A stretch of 64,000 nt of DNA from Trichaptum fuscoviolaceum (Eukaryota; Basidiomycota; Agaricomycetes; Hymenochaetales; Trichaptaceae), in the NCBI GenBank assembly GCA_910574455.1, contig CAJSYZ010000002.1, forward strand, positions 3,125,671-3,189,670, in the 5' to 3' direction. The position numbers were made by a program, and so were the translations under genes. The notes below the pieces were generated by a model, which worked only from the letters and a program-made list of their open reading frames with translations, was not told the DNA's origin and did no database searches. Below are positions 44,775 through 56,672 of this stretch, piece after piece; the stretch's first letter is position 1; each line of letters opens with the position of its first letter.

Positions 44775-47517
44775 TCATGACAATACTTCTGGTTTTCCCA
44801 TGAACTCTGAACTATCAACAGCTGACGGTCCTACGTTACGAGCTTGCTTCTTAAGAAGGGCTTCACGGAGCATTTCATTGACTTCCTCCATGTGTGCTTC
44901 GTAAAAGTCCTGCCAAGATGGGGATGTGCGACATTCATGCTGTGCGTTAAAATTCGTCAAACGGTTGTATCAAAGGTGAATGAGTTTGAAACATACTTTC
45001 TGCTTTAATTCCGCCCATAATTGTTCATCGTCTACACCATCACTTGGTGCGTTGGCAAAGAAATCGATGATGCTGACCAAGTCCCTTTTCACGTCCGCAG
45101 GGTTCATTTCTATGTTTACTTCGTAAAGTTCATGAATCCCGTGATCGCCATCTGGTTCTAATCCGCTTGATTCTCTGGAGAGCGCTATCGCTTCTTCGAC
45201 ATTGTCTTCTTCGGCCCTAGCCTCTTCCGCTTGCCTTTTCTCGGCTTTGATTTCCTGTCGAATCCGTTCCAAATCCTCCTTTGCATTATATACTGTACTT
45301 TGCCACGATGCTAAGGAGTGACCTGGTGCCTTTCAAAAATAAGAATATGGTAATGAGAATATAATCTAGGTGCGAGGATGAAAGAACTCAAACCCGTTGT
45401 GAAACCCTTTTGATCAATACATTCAAAGCTGCGTGAGGGTCTAATCGAAATAAATGTGCTGCATAAGCTTTTATGTAGTCCTTATCCTCTTTTGTGAAAG
45501 CATGTCTGCCGTCGCTAAGTTCCTCGATCTTCGTGGGAGGTGTGGGAGATCGGTCTCTTGGTGGAAGACGTGAGGTGGAAGGCTCGGGTGATGAATTCTT
45601 CGATGCAACGCTTCGCGCCTGCTCAAGTATCCGTTTTTGATATGCGGTGGGTTCGGGCTCGAAGAGGAAATCTTCTTCATCAACTATGGTGCCTTCTACT
45701 ACGCATGCCTTTACGAAGTCTTGCTGCAATGCATGCCGTTTTAGCTTTTTCACCTCCTTGAGCAACGCTTTTGTCGACTTTGACTGGGAAGTCAAGATGA
45801 TAAATGCTGCTTCCTCTATGTGCGCAGTAATCTTCCCGCCGTTTTTCTGCATCGATCGATGAGTGTAGTGCTCGTATTAGAGAAGTAAGTTGGTAAGTGG
45901 CACGGACCTTGACCATACTAGTAACAGCAACTCGGTTGCGCATGTCAACCTGCACAAAGAATGGCATAGGCTCACCATCCGGATCTGTGAAAATCCCAAT
46001 TGTTGATGGCCTTTGAGAAGAATCTGGTCTCCGGGGTGATTCAAATTGAAGTTCGATGGGCCCGTGTTTGGACGGCCTCTTTTTGTGAGCACTGGAGCTG
46101 GAGCTTGGCTCAGCAATATTCGACACTGACGCTGATCTTGCCTCGGATTCCCGTTTCGACCTCTTGGGGTTGCGTCCCGAAAGCAATTTTGTGTCCGATG
46201 AACGTCGTTTGGCCGTTTGGGTCAAGATGGACCTTTCTTCGTCAGATATTGTAGGGCTCGGACTCATCCTGTCAAGCTTGGTCGTTATCGACGGCAACGC
46301 TGAGATTGGCTCGGATTTTATGGCTAACGGGGGCGATGTCATCCTCCCTTGCTGCTCTGGTGCAGTAGCAGGAAGGAAACTTTGTTGAGTCGGGTTCATT
46401 GATGGAGGGTACGCCTGAGGCGGTAGCATGGTCGCTGCCGGTTGCGGTATCCCCGGCCATGATTGAGGCCCGTTGAAAGGATACTGAGGTCCAGCAATCA
46501 TGTTCATCGGGTTCATACCGTTCATACCACCGAAACCGGACACTTGTTGCTGCCACAGTAAAAACGTCTGAACTAGCTCTGGGGAAATAGTCATGAGATT
46601 CGGAGCATATTGTTGCAAGGCGTTTGGGAATTGTTGCGAAGCAGGAGGAAGATCGATTGAATTCGGCGGAGGCATAGGGGGATTAGGGAGCATGTTGTGG
46701 ACATTCTGGTGTGTTTGGGTGTGAGGTGGCGGGGACTGCTGAGGAAAATACTGCGGAGCTGCTGGAGGGTTATAAGTAGCTATCGGAGGTGGTGTAGGGT
46801 GTCCATGAGGTTCTCTGTTACTGTTTTCAGTTACACTATGCATAGTCTGAAGTTGCGAAACTTGAGGTGAAATGGGAGTGTGTAAAGAAGGAGTTGGTCG
46901 CGGTGTCGGTAATGAACTAGAGCTTGCGCTGCTTGTCACACCATTTTGAGGTGAGTCTCGAAGCTGCGCCAATGGCTTCTTCGCCTTCGCAGCAGTGACA
47001 CCGTTTGATCGCGAAGTCGAAGGGCCCTCCAGTTTATCCTCATCCTCAATGTCTCCTCCGTCTATTGGAGACCCGTCCAATCCTCCGAGCCCGCCCCAAT
47101 TGTCATTCTCAAGAAGAGCACGGCCGGCCTCTAGAGATCGGTAAGCCCAGACGTAGTCCAGTATAACTTTTCCCGGGTCGAGGCTCCAATCGCGAACGAA
47201 CTGGCGACCTTCGTTTGTGCCCGGATCGACAAGTATGATTCGTGCGCGTGACACATCTGTGCATATCTGTGCGCCTGCGCTCTGTGGCAACGACGAGTCA
47301 GCAAGCAGAAACAGACAGCTGCGATCAACTTCGCATGACGAACCCGCAGCGTCCGTATGAGTTTCGGGCGGTTGTTCGTCACACCGTTCGAATCAACAAA
47401 AATTGGGAGTGACGAGCCATCAGCTGCAACAAAGACACGAGGTGATTGCTGCGACGCCTGCCCAGGATTTGTCGTCGGCGTCGAGGAGGGCTTCTGAGAC
47501 GATGTTTGGTGGATCAT
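44775..47517 (-). CDS. Rap1-like protein: two BRCT-like domains and two Myb-like domains
   Basis: About 810 residues in five exons. Exon 1 (start 47517) and exon 2 join at LIRTLR/SAGAQI to give a BRCT-like domain ([48 protein letters not shown]). A long Pro/Gln/Met-rich low-complexity region follows. A second BRCT-like block is [20 protein letters not shown] with [20 protein letters not shown]. Then a Myb domain: [41 protein letters not shown] coiled acidic stretch follows, and finally a second helical Trp module, [15 protein letters not shown] with [23 protein letters not shown] plus double Myb is the layout of Rap1, the telomere/transcription factor, and this is the better Rap1 candidate of the two in the window. 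An RCT domain is not recognised, so the identity is inferred. Confidence 0.7.
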
Positions 47518-47861
47518 TCCTAATAAACGAACCCGGAGGCGTCAACTGCCACTGGAGAAGTCTGTAGTTAATTGCGCTAGTCTGAGTACATGAGCGCCTG
47601 CCTCAAGTTAATCATAATGCAGATCAGGAAATCGGGTCACACGTGCCTCAGGCCTCAGGCTGCCAGTGGCTCTTTGGGGACAAGGAGTCAAGGACCACAC
47701 TTTTGCTTCCGACTCCGAGCCACAGCGACTGAAAATACAAGGCCACAGAATATAAAGCACAGAAATGAATCCACGGCCACTCAATCTTTCACTCTCGCTG
47801 CTAGCATCGTCTCTATACACTACAAGTTCTTCGTGACGGACTGCAGAACCCAAGACCTATC
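47518..47861. promoter_or_regulatory. Divergent promoter, 344 bp (Rap1-like / hypothetical)
   Basis: CACGTG E-box at 47640-47645 and TATAAAG at 47751-47757, the latter about 105 bp before the + strand start. The minus strand gene starts at 47517. Confidence 0.45.
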
Positions 47862-49087
47862 ATGTCCTTAGCGCCCACGAAGGAGACAGCTGATGATGCA
47901 CGCGTTGACCGCGAGCAGGGCAGTGCTAGTCAGGAATCTGACTGCGAACCTCCGACGACTGCAGTAGATACAGCTGCGAAAGAAGAAGCGGACTTCGACA
48001 ATAAGCCCCCCGCAGTGAGTTTTACATGTTGTAGGTATACCGATCTGTAAGAAGCTCAATATACGAATTGCAGGCTACGGAAGGTGCCTTGACTATGACA
48101 CCGCAAAGGTCTCCCAAGAAACGAAGCTTTTCGCAGACTCGAGATGACGATAATGATGATTTCGACGCAGACCTACCGAATGCCACAGCACTAAAACGTC
48201 CAAGGTCACACAAAATCGTGTTTCATCCAGACACGGTGGACAATTCCCTGTGGGCCGACCTTAACGATGCGAAGCGGTATGGGGAACTAAACATGCTTGC
48301 GAGACAGTACAAATTTCTACTCCACCCAGATTATAAGAAGGCGGTGCTGTCAACGACGCCAAAGCATTCCCGTCCTCCCTCACCAAGGTCACCCTCTGCC
48401 TTGTCTTCCGGAAATGCTGACGCACACGATCTACCTCCCACGGCTAGTGACCTGAAGGATCGCAATGAGTTTGCGTTACTCTCGATTAGGGGAAACCTTG
48501 ATGCATCTTCGAAAAATCGGGACCGGGCTATGTTTTACTCAGTCGACAAATGTGGGTTTGTCCCTCATCCTCCCAAGAAGCAATGGAGCATCGGTGCAAC
48601 TGGAGACCCGGATTCCCCTAGAGAAATGCCTGACGTAGAGACTCCGTGTAGAAGCCCTTTACCAGAAGAACGTCAACAAGCTGAAGGCGAACTCCGGGAG
48701 GCGAGGCAGAAGGTCAACAAGCTGCGACCATTCGAAGAATTCGCATTGAAAATCGAAAAAGCAAAAGCGTTGCCATTCACAGGCTTCACGAAGCCGCCGA
48801 TCTATGGGAAGGCCCCGAAAGGAAAAGTAGGAGAGGCAGTGCTCGACCCATTCGCTAAACCGTATGTCCTTGAAAAGCCGTTGAGCAAAGAGGATATTGC
48901 ACAATTATCTTACGTTCTGATGACGGCAATTGGTGATAATTGCGAGGCGAAGGAAGCGTTCATGAAGCTCATGACCTGGCGTGGTCAGCTTGGTTTTGAA
49001 GCTGGACATTCACAGGGGATACGTGCGCAGCTTGCACGGTTGGCCAGACAAGCAGCAGAAGCTAACAATCGAGACAGTCCACCTTAG
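47862..49087 (+). CDS. Unknown protein, 388 aa, charged and largely disordered
   Basis: Two exons, 47862-48014 and 48074-49087, join in frame to 388 residues. I do not recognise the family. The N-terminal 150 residues are acidic and Ser/Pro-rich with a possible nuclear signal (SPKKRSF, ALKRPRSHK). A compact part is HPDTVDNSLWADLNDAKRYG, ELNMLARQYKFLLHPDYKKA. The C-terminal half is more ordered: ALPFTGFTKPPIYGKAPKGK and LSKEDIAQLSYVLMTAIGDN, followed by FMKLMTWRGQLGFEAGHSQG and a helical end. It is probably nuclear. It shares its promoter with the Rap1-like gene, which does not by itself prove a shared job. Confidence 0.75.
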
Positions 49088-49286
49088 CCGCGTGGGGCGT
49101 TTCTTCTATATCGTGTAGTTCATTGACCTCTTCGATTGCTGTATATCTTTTATGTTGGAGCACATTCATCACGGCACACCTTTGTTTACATTAGTTCAAA
49201 ATAAGATGCATATTGCATGGTACGACATGGATGCAATAATCGTGTGGATGCCATAAAGAACAGAAATGCGAGGAGACCAATACCGT

Positions 49287-49833
49287 TTATCGGTAACTAT
49301 TAAGAATGGTGTTAAGCAAACCACTTCCTTATAAACTGTCAAAGACTTAGCGTACCTCTTTTGCCTGCGCGCACGCGCTCCCTGTCCACCGAACTTCTTC
49401 GGCTCCATCCGACGAGGGTCCGCAATGACTAGTGTCCTATCGTATTGCACGAGCTTCTTTTTCAGCTCGATAGCAGAAGCCGCATCGAAGTATTTGGCGT
49501 AGTACGCAATAATGGCCTTGGCGATGGCCTGGCGGATGGCGTAAACCTGGGACGTGTGTCCTCCTCCCTTGACACGCACGCGGATGTCGACTGCGTCAAA
49601 AGCCTCGGGGCCAGCAACGAGAATAGGCTCGTAAACCTTGAAGCGGAGGATCTCGGGCTGGAGGAGGGTGATGGGAGTACCGTTAATCTTCACGAGGCCC
49701 TTGCCCTCACGGCAATGGGCAACTGCAGTTGCAGTCTATACACAAAGATATAAGTATTTATACTTAATGATATGCACAATACTAGACGCACCTTCTTTTT
49801 GCCGAACGTCTGGACGGCGTTGTAGGTAGCCAT
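49287..49833 (-). CDS. RPS16: 40S ribosomal protein uS9 (S16)
   Basis: About 142 residues in at least three exons. The start [20 protein letters not shown] follows the uS9 pattern. [20 protein letters not shown] and [20 protein letters not shown] are the conserved core. The C-terminus [14 protein letters not shown] joins, after an intron, a last exon of 10 nt (49287-49296) that gives SYR, the universal uS9 tail whose Arg contacts P-site tRNA. Only this splice gives the conserved end; reading through makes an unrelated tail. Confidence 0.95.
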
Positions 49834-50175
49834 GCTAGTCAACGCCTAAGTTTTGAAGTCTGGACAAAGAGTCAGATACTGTTTGAGATATACAAGCCAA
49901 TCCAAAGTGCGGTTGTGCCATCCATCACATAACCATCCGAATCCGCCAAAATAACCAGTCCAGCATCAACACATAGCATCCATAAGGCAGCCTGGCAGCA
50001 GGTTCGACGATAAATTGGCATACTCACACCTCTAAAGTTGCTGGAGGTCGTCGGTATCGATGTTCTCAACACCCAAGCCGTTCATCTTCCAAATTCAGCG
50101 CTTGCACAAAGTTTCTCACGATTATAATTTGGACTCATTTACTGGCTATTTTCTATCTTACTCTTCACTGTGACC
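49834..50175. promoter_or_regulatory. Divergent promoter, 342 bp (RPS16 / mitochondrial uL4m)
   Basis: Holds the two promoters. A minus-strand leader intron for RPS16 is possible but cannot be fixed here. No TATA box is clear. Confidence 0.35.
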
Positions 50176-51188
50176 ATGTTATCGTCAATTCGACGGTCAA
50201 TAGCCCAGAAGGTAGCTATGGGAACTTTTTCGCTGAAAGATCTCTGACTATATTGTACAATAGGCATGTCGCTACCAACAGCGCTGTATTTCTTCCTCTA
50301 CCGATAATATTAACCCGGCAAAACAACGTTCGTATTCTGTGAATCTACGTCGGCTTTCTCGTTGACACATTCTCAGCTATCCTTCCAGCGCAAACGCCAG
50401 TTTATATAACTATGTGCAACCTTCTCAAAGATATTCCTCCCGAACAAGCAGAGGTTGCTGCTCTTGATCCCTCTGTGTTCGCTCATCCAATCCGACGTGA
50501 TATCCTGTACCTCTGCGTCAATTTCTACCGAGATGCTCTTCGCCAGGGTACTGCGAACACCAAGACACGAGGAGAAGTACGTGGGTCTGGACACAAGATA
50601 CGACCTCAGAAGGGGTCGGGTATGGCGCGTCTAGGCGATGGGCAGTCACCTATGCTTCGTGGTGGAGGTGTTGCGTTTGGCCCAAAACCAAGAGATTTTG
50701 CGACCGACCTACCTCGGAAGGTCCGGCAGATGGGCATGCGTGTTGCGCTCAGCGCAAAGGTTCAAGAGAACGCTTTGGGGGTGTCGCCTTCGCTCGAATG
50801 GACAGGTGTCAAAACGCGAGAGTTCGCAGGCCGGATAGCGAACCTGGGATGGACGAAGACGCTTCTAGTCGCAGGTGCTGACACAGTCCCTCCCCGGTTG
50901 GAGCGTGTTGTACGCAACATTCCCGACATCGAAGTTATGGCTGCTTCTCAGCTGCACGTATACGAAATGCTACGGTGGCCGAAGTTGATATTAGACGTTG
51001 AGGCAGTCCAATATCTCGAGCGGTTGCTTAGCAAAACTATACCCGAGGAGGAAAGAATACCAATGCCTAGTCCGCCATATTTGCGCTACAGTAGGATGCA
51101 GGCAGGAAGAAAGGGGAAGGAGTCTCCGTCAATACCAGGTGTCGATAACAAAGAATCTTCTACTACCAGTGGTGCTCTTTTTGAGTAA
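50176..51188 (+). CDS. Mitochondrial 54S ribosomal protein uL4m
   Basis: About 300 residues. Three exons are inferred. The first gives MLSSIRRSIAQK and the second ACRYQQRCISSSTDNINPAK, together a likely mitochondrial import signal. A 49-nt intron with a GTTCGT donor then brings the third exon into frame at LPAQTPVYITMCNLLKD. The body is the uL4 core: HPIRRDILYLCVNFYRDALR, QGTANTKTRGEVRGSGHKIR, PQKGSGMARLGDGQSPMLRG and GGVAFGPKPRDFATDLPRKV. The end is variable and Lys/Ser-rich. The exact first two exon joins are less sure than the body. Confidence 0.85.
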
Positions 51189-51443
51189 TTGTTTTGGTCT
51201 AGTTATACTCGCATTCTTTATTATAATTAATGAACGACATCATCGCTTCAGGTGCAGTTGTCTGTGCGGTACTTTACATGTATGTCAGCGTGATTTTCCA
51301 CCACCTAGTCATGTGATCCAATTACGCGTGGATACACGTACACAAATGCAAACACGCCGTTCTTGCTCTTCCTCCGACCACCATCATCATCTAACGTCCA
51401 TCCCATTCCTTTTTCTCCCCCGACCTCACGCGTCTACTGAAAC

Positions 51444-52748
51444 ATGTCCCAAAACTCGCAAGCAGACTACAATGAAGAGGAAGAGGTTATTATCAGTGGA
51501 CCGCTTCTCGTATCCAAACTACAGGAGGCAGGTATATCCGCCCAGGACGTAAAGAAACTTGCAGACGTCGGACTGCATACCGTAGAGGCCGTTGCATACA
51601 CACCGAAGAAAGTTCTTCTGGCGATAAAGGGTATTTCGGAGCAGAAGGCAGACAAAATCCTTGCGGAAGGTGCGGCCACAAACGACGTTGCGAGTTTCTA
51701 TTCTTTGACCTCGTTACTACCAATTCTTTAGCAATGAAAATAATTCCTTTGGGCTTCCAGAGTGCTACGGAAGTACACGCACGGAGGTCAGAGCTTGTGT
51801 GTATAACAACAGGCTCGAAGAATCTGGACACCCTTCTTGCTGGTTCGTTGTTCTTGAACTCCAGTAGCAACCACAAGGTCTAACCGTAAAAACTACAGGC
51901 GGTGTCGAGACAGGTGCAATCACAGAGCTCTTCGGTGAATTCAGGACAGGAAAATCACAATTGTGTCATACTCTTGCTGTGACTTGCCAACTACCAGTGT
52001 CTATGGGCGGCGGTGAAGGAAAGTGCCTCTACATTGACACAGAGGGCACCTTCCGTCCTGTTCGTCTACTGGCAGTCGCAGAGCGATATGGACTCAATGG
52101 GGAGGAAGTGCTTGACAATGTCGCTTACGCACGGGCATATAATGCCGATCACCAGCAGCAATTACTCGTGCATGCGAGTGCACTTATGTCGGAGTCTAGG
52201 TAAGTTGACAAAGTGAAATATGGTCTGATATCTTATAGAGCTTCTATGCAGATTCTCCCTTCTCATCGTCGACTCCTGCACGGCTCTCTACCGTACTGAT
52301 TTCAACGGTCGTGGTGAACTTTCTGCTCGCCAAGGGCATCTTGCTCGTTTCCTCCGCACGCTGCAAAGACTTGCGGATGAGGTTGGTTCATGTTTGCTTC
52401 CGTTCTCACAGATGAGGCTGCTTAACTATATTACAGTATGGTATTGCTGTCGTCATCACTAATCAGGTCATGTCGTCTCCGGACGCTGCTGCTGGACCAT
52501 ATGCTGGAAATGATAAGAAACCTATCGGAGGAAACATCATAGCACATGCGTCAACAACCCGGTACGTGTGACAAAGATAGATCTATGTGATGGCGTACTA
52601 ATGTCCCATTCTCCTTAGCCTACAATTACGGAAAGGGAGAGCAAACACTCGTATATGCAAGATCTACGACTCGCCATGTCTTCCAGAAAGCGAGACGCAT
52701 TTCGCCATCCATGGAAATGGTATTGGTGATCCAGAGGAGGAAGTCTGA
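51444..52748 (+). CDS. RAD51: RAD51 recombinase
   Basis: About 340 residues in several exons. Rad51 forms the filament for homologous strand exchange. The N-terminal helix-hairpin-helix is [20 protein letters not shown], then the linker [20 protein letters not shown] and the core: [20 protein letters not shown] (Walker A GEFRTGKS), [40 protein letters not shown], Walker [21 protein letters not shown], and [40 protein letters not shown]. The end reads [38 protein letters not shown]. An intron removes the stop seen near 51730. Its start lies 255 bp after the uL4m stop. Confidence 0.95.
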
Positions 52749-53018
52749 CTTTTTTAAAGTTTCATTTTCTTTGGTCTTCCGCACTGATGTAAAAGTATTT
52801 GTTCACTTTCCGATTCCTCCTCTTCCAGTTATTCCTATCGGGAACACAGATGTTGTACAGTCGCACTTTAAACTTGATGGTTCTATGATACGATATGTAC
52901 CACTCGTATAGGACATGATGAGACCATAATTAATAATATTACAACGGATCACACAAGTCTATCGGAAGCATTCTGCCGTATACTATAGAGAGAGTCACGG
53001 TTGACTTCAACCTTTCCT

Positions 53019-54662
53019 TCATCCTCCATAAGTCATCCTCCATACGAGCTTGAGAGGGAAAACCACAAGGTCCATTAAATACGAGACAGAATCCAGAGTA
53101 CTGAACAACGATGTCTCAACAGCTTCTACGCTTTGGGCAGGATCTTGACGTTCCAGATAACTGACGTCTGTCTTTAGGCGAGGGAAGGTACTTTGTACAC
53201 AAGATGTTTGATTGAGTGATCCGTTGTGTCCAGTCCAGCCGCCGGGGATAAGAGGATCAGACGTGTTAGTTGCCCGCGAACAATTGGGGACATTGCTGTG
53301 ATTTGTGTGGGGATCCATCCATGTCGAAGAGTTCATGACTGCATATTGAGCTGCTACTTTTGCACTATGAAGGTGATTGACGACATTTCGGGCAGATCCA
53401 TCTTCAGATATTTCCCGGATGGATCCATTGTCATTACAGAGCAAAGACTTGGGTAACTTGTCGCGATATCGTACAGACTTCTTAACCCTGGGGCTTCCTC
53501 TCGCGTTGATTCCGGGATGGGTAACCGGTGGCGGGGGGATATTCTCCTTCATGTTCAGAGCGCCAGACAGAGAAGGTGAACAGCACTGACTAGAAGATCG
53601 ATCCATTGGAGAATTGACGCACAGTACAGACCGAGAGTAAGGATCGCCTTTCGCGCAATCTTTGGGTGATTGGGGTAACTGGACAAAACTTGGAGAGAGT
53701 GCTGGATGCACTGCGACTTCGGATAACAAAGGCTCCGCTTTCAAGACTATCTCCTGTACACTGTGTATTGATTTCAAGACGACACTCTCCTTTAGTTGAA
53801 TGCCCGCGTCAATCATGTCTCTGATTATCTGCGTCGATGCCGGAGCCTGTTCAGAGGTCAAAAGCTTGGCTGAGACTTTCGGAAGAAGACTAGGAGATGA
53901 AGATACGTTCAGGCTCGTACCCCAAGTGTTTTGCAATACAGTGCTATTTTGCACATTTAATACGGAGTTGTCGGTCATTGCTAATTCAGTGGAGACAAGG
54001 GTCGTATCTGAATCAGTAGTCCCAGATTGATTTCCTACCTCCGAGGCTGGCGTGCTTGAAGTCTCTTTGTGTTTTACTTCCAGAGAGAAATCTAGTGACG
54101 CCGCAGACGTACTTGGCGTCAGAGTCTTTCTACGTATCGCCTTTCTCCTCGCTTGTTGCCTTATTATCGCATTCGTACGACTAGTCAGACCTTTTATTAC
54201 TTTGGAGTGGAGAATACGAATCTCGTTTAAAGTAGAGAGAGCATCGCTGGAGCTGATAAAGTTAGGAGTCATATAGGACGCTCGAAGCAACACTCACTGG
54301 TCTGAATCATTGTGAAGGTTGCTTATTGGACGTTGCTTTACAGGGCTCCCGGGTACAGATCCTAAACCAGTGACCTCGATGGGCTGATCTCGACCGCCAG
54401 ATTCATTCTCAGAGGGCCTTAGAAGTTTCCAGGACAAAGAGGCGACCAGCGAGCTCAGCTTTCTGGAGGACCAGAAGGAAGCACTAGAGGAGATGACGTC
54501 CAAAGATGCCAGAGACTTGAGCGAACCAGATTTATAAGGAGAAATCATGTTCGGGTTGAGCTTCAACGTCACGGCGGTGGCATCCGTATGGCGCGCCTCT
54601 CTATGTCTGTTTCGCTCACGCCGGGACTTGGAAAGCTTGGACATCGACATTACTTTCGTCAT
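53019..54662 (-). CDS. Unknown disordered protein, 532 aa
   Basis: Two exons, 54298-54662 and 53019-54252, join in frame to 532 residues. Only a TTG gives an earlier start, so I use ATG 54662. The N-terminus is basic (KLSKSRRERNRHREARHTDA) and may be a nuclear signal. The rest is Ser/Thr/Pro-rich. Two patches stand out: a helical stretch ALSTLNEIRILHSKVIKGLT with NAIIRQQARRKAIRRKTLTP, and a conserved-looking basic motif RVKKSVRYRDKLPKSLL. It ends in a hydrophobic block, LMDLVVFPLKLVWRMTYGG, that could be a membrane or amphipathic helix. I do not recognise a family. Confidence 0.65.
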
Positions 54663-54949
54663 TCTGTTCCCCTGTCCTCGCAAGGGGTAGAATGAAATAA
54701 GGATGTTGGCGGTTCGGAGCAGAGTGTGAAGTGTTGTGGGCTGACCTTACACTAGCAGTCTTTTATAAATTTATTGATACTTGTTTGGTGCTACTACTGA
54801 GTACTATTACATTGATTTTGGAGTTGAATCCATGACATCGATACATACAGTTCCATATTGCCTGGTATACACAGAAGGTTGAATTCATATCATGTCAGAA
54901 GAGAGCGTGAGCTTCAATGCTGGTGTACACTTTTCTTTGGGCATCATGA

Positions 54950-56672
54950 TTAGTTGGGCCAGATGAGCTTAGAGGTTTGCACGACGAGAGAGAGCTTCTT
55001 CTTGACGTCCTCCTCTGTGACGGGGTTGCCCTCGGCATGCGAGGCAAAGCCGCACTGAGGACTAATGCATATCCTGTAATGGTAACTTAGATCGTGGGGC
55101 AGAATGGTTAAATATATTGTTGCCTACTGGTTAAGAGCTTCCTCATATGAGCGCTTGGGGCTGCCCTCGGAAATGACTTTTGCAGCCTGTTCGACGCGTG
55201 CCTTAAGTTCTTCGGGATCTTCAAGCTATAAAAGGAGATAGTGAGTTAGATAGTCTTGTAATCTCCTTGATGAGAAGAGCAGCAGACCTTGGGGAATTTA
55301 GAAGAGACCAGACCGAGAACAACAGACTTATTCTTCGGTAAATGTTTTAAGGGCTCGAAAGTTCCCGCGCGGTCGGTATCATATTCGAGCTACGTTGAAT
55401 GAGGACATGTCAAGGACAATGACGCAGTAGAGTTTATGCAGACAGACGTACGTAGAAAGTATCCACGTTGATTTCGTTGAACAACTTGATCGCGATGCGG
55501 TCGTAGCCACCTTCACTAAAGTGCAAGCCATTCTGTACGAGGTCAATAATTGATACTCTGAACTCACAGTCTCAAACTCACCTTGAAGTTACCCCGGCAC
55601 AGATGCAAGCCAACGGTCATGTCTGCCGGACGTCCTTTCAAGCAATCGTTGTACGCTTTGACATACGTATCAAGCAAAGCCGCATGATCAATTCCAAGCT
55701 CCTCCATGCCCTTGATCATTGAGTCCGCGCAGAAGTAAGCGAGGAGCGGGTCATCGAACTGGATATTACGACAGCCTATTTCATAGAGCTCTTTGATTTC
55801 CTCCTGGTATGCAATTGCAATGTCGGCGAAATATTCAGCTGTTTATGGTATGTAAGTCTAAGGACTTCAAAGAATTCGGCCATTAAGACACACCATCGTT
55901 CTTGTAAACCTCCTTGTTATATGCGTAGTCGCCGTGACGAAGATGGAACCATTCTGGAGCACAGACTGTGATCTTCAGAGACTTGTGTTCTTCCGGTGTT
56001 GTAAGAGACTTGAGCCGTTCGAACTGCTCCTTGTAGAAGGGCTTTGTCCGCTTTAACTTGCTCTGTGAAAGGGGGATTCTTAGGTAGGTTTTATACTTGA
56101 GAACACTATTGTCCTTACTTCACAAACATATGTGTCTGCGCTCTTGAAGTCACCGTACTCAAGGAAGGCCTTGACATCGGGAACGTATTCCTAGATCGAA
56201 AAAGTCCGAAAAAGTCAATACATGCCGGATGACTTTCATGGAAACCAAGCACCATAAGCCACTCTCGCGGTACTATACGAGACGTTGCATTAGCATTGAC
56301 TATATACTATGACAAGCCGCTTGAATTTGCGCACCTGGTCTGACATATTTCATGCCCTCCAAATTGTCGAAAACCCCATCGAAAAACATGTGCCTGTGTG
56401 TATGCAATCAGTGCTCAACTGACATGCCGCCTTGGTTGCAGAGACAGTACTCACCGTCCAAATTCACCATCAGTGATAGCCTTGATACCGACTTCACGCT
56501 GCACCTCTACGATGTTCTTGATAGCCGTGAGTTCGACAGCTTTCAGCTCATCCTTTGTAGCGGTGCCCTTCTCGAAGGCAGCACGCTTCTGAAGCAGCTC
56601 TGCCGGCCTCTTGAGCGAACCAATGTGGTCTGCTCGGTAAGGAGGGAAGAGGACAGGAGTCTGCTTGGACAT
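54950..56672 (-). CDS. Short MetE-like (UROD/cobalamin-independent methionine synthase C-terminal type) protein
   Basis: About 380 residues in about ten exons, half the length of true MetE. Blocks are VLFPPYRADHIGSLKRPAEL, VQREVGIKAITDGEFGR, then after introns HMFFDGVFDNLEGMKYV, the metal-ligand region GLHLCRGNFK, and EINVDTFYLEYDTDRAGTFE. The end is EEALNQICISPQCGFASHAE with GNPVTEEDVKKKL. The single-domain relatives (YxjG/YxjH-like) keep the zinc site and the substrate pocket but lack the N-terminal half of MetE. A methyltransferase role is expected but the substrate is unproven. The start is chosen at 56672, giving MSKQTPVLF. Confidence 0.85.

Noticed and set aside
33..47517. Apparent in-frame stops in VPS18, TRAPPC8, MMSDH, RAD51 and others suggesting pseudogenes
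   Set aside because: Each stop lies in a short GT-AG (once GC-AG) intron and splicing restores conserved motifs on both sides.
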